Assembly (NCBI GenBank): GCA_023974075.1
Contig: CM043791.1
Span: forward strand, 26,720,642-26,784,641
Direction of reading: 5' to 3'
Length of the DNA stretch: 64,000 nt
From: Chaenocephalus aceratus
Taxonomy: Eukaryota; Chordata; Actinopteri; Perciformes; Channichthyidae
Below, piece after piece: positions 59,321 through 64,000 of this stretch (positions within the stretch are counted from its first letter, which is position 1; every line of letters starts with the position of its first letter). A program made the translations under genes and the position numbers. Below the pieces are notes generated by a model. The model was not told the DNA's origin, did not search any database, and saw only the letters and a list, made by a program, of their open reading frames with translations.

Positions 59321-62300
59321 GTGTAAACCATCAGCATTATCCCAGAATTTAGTTAACATTGGAAATATACCCAGACAAGTCCAACAGATGACACTAAATC
59401 CGTACGCTCCACTTACTGTAATCTGGTCACTGATTAAATTAGGCGAAGATTATTACAGTATAAATTCAAAGAAATATAGTTCATTTGTCTTTTAAATCTC
59501 TTACTGTACATGCCTTTACATCTATTTGTAACTTCCCTTAAAATGAGAGTGCTGATTCTGATTTGGACTGTCAGCAGGACAATAGTTTTTGAAACTGATC
59601 TGAATTCATTATTTAAAAAAATGTGTTTCATTTTATGATTAAGGTTTGTTTAGTTCTACTCGACCGTTCTGGTTACTGTTAAGAAAACCAAAACCTTGAC
59701 TGTCGGTTGGGAAAAGGAAACCAACAAGCCCCATTCATCCACCTAGACCTGCAAGTGTTCTTTAATAATGGCAAATGTCCTCCTCTGTTGCCCTGTCATA
59801 ATTACTAAGGCTGCTAGAGTGCTGTGAAAATAATGCATTTACAGGGAACTGTAAATGCAACTGACGTTTTAAAAAAAAAAAGCTGAATTGTTGTAAACAC
59901 AAAAAGAGGTGGTTAACCTGCCAACTGAGCCTTTGTCTGAATGACAAGAACATGCCCTATAGAACCAGAATAACTTTTTATTATTTAGGAACACGTTTTG
60001 ACCCTTCCTTTCCTGGGACAATGAGGATTAACACAAATAGAGAAATCCGCCATGGGTGAATGTTTGCGGAATTGTTAAATGTCAAGGGTGATGGAGGCTC
60101 TAATCATCTGCATTTCGACAGTGAGGTCATGACACACCTTGCAATGGTCATGTCAGACTTTTCGGTGTGAGATCCAAAGTCAAAGGTGTAAAATTAAACA
60201 AATTTCGCAAGCTGGCACAGATTCTTGCCCAAGCGCCCCAGGTTGTGAGTGGCCTTTGCTGACTGTGCTGCCAGGCAGATTGGGTCTCCTACTCCCTGAC
60301 GAACAAGCCAGGCCTAGCAAAAATGAACAGCTAATTGCAGAAGAGGTGTTCCATAGTGCAAAACATTGATTATTTGAATTGAATATGACCTCTCAGATGT
60401 CACCCAGACTCCAAAAGTGTCACCCATAGTCCGTAGTCAGCAGCAACAGCTACAGCTTGAGGCATTCAACATTGTTTAAATGAAGCTGGTTCCTCTGAGG
60501 AGAAGGAGCCCAGCAGGCTGTGCATTTCCAGATGTTCCTTTACCCCATGAGACACAGGCTCAGCACTGTGACACTCAAAGCATTGCTCATGGGAAATGAA
60601 AACAGTGGTCTGACGGCGTCACATCAAACAAAGCCACCCTTGAATAAGTAATCATCGCAACAAATTAAGCTATGTACGAGACCAATTTATACACACAACA
60701 AATAAACAACACTACTGTATGTGTAAAGAAGGCTTCTGCACCAGGCAGCCTACCATGCCTGGAAGTGGGATCACTACATTTGAAATGTGATTATGTGTTG
60801 CACAGCCAGAAACTGCATTGGGAAATACATGTTTTTCAATTACTTTGGCACAATTCTATGGAGCCCTGGAGAAAAGACAAAGAAATGTATACATCAAGGC
60901 TGCAATTGACTAATTTGTGTGCAAAAGATATAATTTATTACATTAATTTAATGAAATCATTACCATGTTTTGATTAATGTGTGCACACAAGATAGTAATT
61001 TGTAGCCTCAGTCCAATTAATTAATTCCCTATGGAGCTCCAGATGACATTCTGGCCAGCCTCGTTAAAAAAAGATGATGGCAGCCATTACCCGATGTTTA
61101 GGATGGAGACAGCGGCTAAAAGAACAGGCGGTCCTGAGGGAGTTGTAAGCCGAGCAAGAAGTTTTTAATCTTTCACCAGTTTTTTTTCGAGCTGCATGAA
61201 CCATTTCCAATGTCATTCTCCAACACCTGTTTTTTTGCAGAATAATCAGAGTAATTACTACTGTAAGCCAAATGACATGTTTGATGTGCACGGGGAGCGC
61301 TGTGGTTAATTTACAACATTATGATGCTGCCTGCATAAAACATAACTTACAGGTCTGTGGGTCATTGCGTCATTGTGTCTGCATGGCATAGCAGCGGGCT
61401 GCGGAGGGCTGGCTTTTGTACATACACTTATCCGGTGATGAAAAATGACCAAATTGTGGAATTAAATGTTAATTTGAGGCCACAGATTACCTTTTATATA
61501 TATCTTCTTAAAATAAATTATATAGATATATTTTCACCTTCTTGTATCACTCACAGGGGTAGACCATATTACCAGGTCTCACAGTGGCAGTGGTTATTCT
61601 AATACAGTTAATGTATGTCTGAAATACATATTAGGAATACATGAGGTAACCAGTACAGAATACATACAGTAATTTTATGCTATTCAATTATATATCTTGC
61701 AAATGATGTGCATTGTTCTTCATAAAACAGTGTTTACATCCTGCGTGATATGATTGCATGAGTCAGTTTTTGATTAAATTGTTTATGCCACTCTACAGCC
61801 TTTGGTGTTGGTCACATACATTTTCTTACAGTACATTTTTGCAGATAAACAGTTGGTTCAGACTGAAAGTGGGTCCATTCATTAATGTGGGCACGCACAG
61901 TGAACATGGGGAAAGTCAGTGCAATATGTACCTGCGGTCGATCTCTATGTAATGGAGTCATAATCATTGCATCCCTGGTCATAAATCTCAATCAGAGGGG
62001 GACTGTTGCACACTCTAACAGTACAGTACGTATCAAGGTGGATGGATAATGACGTAATGAATCATGGAGAGGTGATAATGATGATGAAAATGATGGTGAC
62101 AGCAAAGGTGATGATGATGATGACGACTACGGAGCTTGTTTATTGAATCACAGTAACGCACTAACATATTACTGACTGAGCTTTCTTGAGTCACACGCAG
62201 TATTTTCAACTGATTTATTAGGAAAACATTTTACAGTAAGTTGAAGGCTTAATAGTGTATTTTCTTGAATGAAATCCAGAAAAGGAAGAGGTTAAATTAA

Positions 62301-63057
62301 CAGACAGTCACCAAAAGAAATATTTGACCATTGTTAACATATCATGTAAAAACTCTGAATCTGTGTGTTTGTGTGTGTGTGTGTTTAATGAGGTGTTGCA
62401 GTAATCAAGCAGCATATGGTGAGGGCCGTATTGCAAGCACTGTTAAGAGGAACGTGAAGCAGCCGCAAGCTGATTTAGATTAGCCCACTTAGGAAGGAAA
62501 AGGCAATGCTTACTAATTTCTCTTAAACTCTTAACCCATAGGGGTTAGTTAGTCTGCTGCATCCATTCAAGGTACTAAACAGCACCAAGACTCAATAGTA
62601 ACATATACTATATAAAAGGGAAGTACCACAGTAAATGTATCCAGTCTCCATTAACTTTGATGTTAGTTTGGTCTGTCCATGTTCCACAGCAGCGTTTAAT
62701 TGTACATTTATGGACATGGGTTGCTGTGTGTTACGATGCAGAACTGCTCAAAACCGCCTTAGGCAAAGACACATATTGTGATTGTGAGCAAATTAGAAAT
62801 ACCATTTGGCTGTCACGCCTGATCAGACTAAATTTGACCGAGCTGTTCTAGTCTGGGTGAGTTGATGTGGACTGTCGAAAGACGAAATCATACAGTGTTG
62901 AAGGATTATAATCAGGGTTGCCTGTCATTTATGTTCAAATAATTTTAAACATGTTTTATATTTTTTACACAACTATAAAAAAATATTAAGAGTATGTTTA
63001 TGTTAGCAGATCTATGTTTAGGCATGGCATTGCTTTGAGCAAGACATATATTATACC
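59321..63057. other. 3.7 kb without a recognisable gene
   Basis: AT-rich unique-looking DNA, with a short GAT-rich run near 62070-62130 and a short GT run near 62360. Short frames have no domains. Confidence 0.4.
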
Positions 63058-64000
63058 AACACGTTCTCACTCCCATCCCGTCATATATTGACGGACGGTC
63101 AGGGCCCCTCCCCGTCGCTATATTACGTACAGGGTACCCCTTGCCCGTCAGGCTTCTACGGGCAGGGCGTCCCATAGACCTTCATTGCGGACAGCGGACC
63201 CCTTGACCGTCAGGCTTCTACGGGCAGGGCGTCCCATAGACCTTCATAATGCCTATTTTAAGGTTCATTTGGCCATTTGATGTCATTTTATGCGAGTAAT
63301 GAGTTTTTATTTCTGATTATTTGTGCAGTACATGTACATGATGTTTAGTTTGCTAGTTATGACGAAGATTACTTCATGAATGTGTACACATTCATGGTTG
63401 CTAAGGTGGTTGCTATGGACGCTGCAACAGCTCCCAGACCACGTGAACAACAACAATGGCCAACCTTCGTGTTATTCTCGGTGGAAAATGCCTATTTTAA
63501 GGTTCATTTGGCCATTAAAATGTGTTTTGATGTCATTTTATGCGAGTAATGAGTTTTTATTTCTGATTATTTGTGCAGTACATGTACATGATGTTAGTTT
63601 GCTTGTTATGACGAAGATTACTTCATGAATGCTAACGTTTTTTTGGTGGAAATGTGTTTTTTCACAGCAAAGTCACCCTCTGTACTTGGATTTATTGGGA
63701 GAATCTAAAGGCAAGAACATCCCAAATATTCATTTAGGTCTTTATTTTAGACCTTTAGCGTTGCCGTCTGTGAGGAAAATACATGGGGCTCAGAGCCTCG
63801 TATTTTTAAAATCTTTTTTTCCTTCTAATTTGTTATTCTTTTCAAAATGACACACAATTATCCTTGCTTTTATTTATTGGTTTAATTCCATAATCTCGGG
63901 CTTTTTTGGCGTTCGTCAGGAACTGAATTTCAAAATAAAAATAACCGGAAACAGACGTAGGCCTATAAGGGACATTTCGAGCATCATTGCGATTGTCAAC
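63058..64000 (+). mobile_element. Second member of the 9-bp-TSD family, cut by the window end
   Basis: Starts AACACGTTCTCACTCCC, nearly the same terminus as at 30648. It contains sequence homologous to 32640-32900 (opposite strand), including ATGGCCAACCTTCGTG and the AATGCCTATTTTAAGG phrase. Two internal stretches are doubled: GTCAGGCTTCTACGGGCAGG with its flank (63147 and 63210), and a ~145-base block at 63247 and 63487. The right end is outside the window. Confidence 0.7.

Overview
The window looks like ray-finned fish (teleost) nuclear DNA. The evidence is the repeat content: fish-type LINE 3' ends, a tRNA-derived SINE, a Tc1 element, many hAT and TAA-flanked MITE-like elements, a sushi-like chromovirus and several long AC/GT microsatellites. 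I find no complete host protein-coding gene. The only host-like signals are a few short exon-like units with good splice borders, the best at 11377-11410. Most of the sequence is intergenic or intronic, and most of its structure is transposon insertions. Many insertions can be delimited to the base by their target-site duplications (TSDs).

Layout. 1-5.3 kb: AC repeat, a TTA-flanked Harbinger-like element (1956-2806), a SINE and a MITE. 5.3-8.4 kb: two inverted copies of a ~1.1 kb element, one interrupted by a hAT foldback with 190-bp arms. 8.4-15.7 kb: sparse, with one exon candidate, a large AC array and LINE tails. 15.75-21.5 kb: a TTCATGAA-rich repeat carrying a hAT with a BED zinc-finger remnant (itself split by another hAT), a LINE end and a third hAT. 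21.5-28.8 kb: featureless. 28.8-29.6 kb: a Tc1 foldback with telomere-type repeats in both arms. 30.3-33.5 kb: a hAT MITE holding a 2.7 kb element with 218-bp inverted repeats and 9-bp TSDs. 34.2-36.2 kb: a tandem-dimer element. 37.1-38.8 kb: three AC arrays and a telomere-like tract. 39.4-42.5 kb: a frameshifted Gypsy-type retrotransposon. 43.3-44.6 kb: two related MITEs sharing a TAA. 45.4-45.9 kb: a LINE end. 47.6-49.9 kb: exon-like units and a 170-bp direct repeat.

50.0-58.4 kb is the centrepiece, a four-level nest with every TSD preserved: TAA-flanked MITE, then hAT (gtcacccc), then hAT (gtacaaac), then a sushi-like LTR chromovirus (gttac) on the minus strand. The chromovirus LTRs differ at one base in 431. 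Its site next to the 5' LTR is complementary to an LTR segment 30 bases downstream of a TATA-like box, which fits self-primed reverse transcription as known for Tf1/sushi elements. Gag, protease and RT-RNase H-integrase-chromodomain are all visible, but pol carries one frame break. The window ends (63058-64000) in a second member of the 9-bp-TSD family.

All family assignments come from termini, motifs and remembered family features, without database searches.
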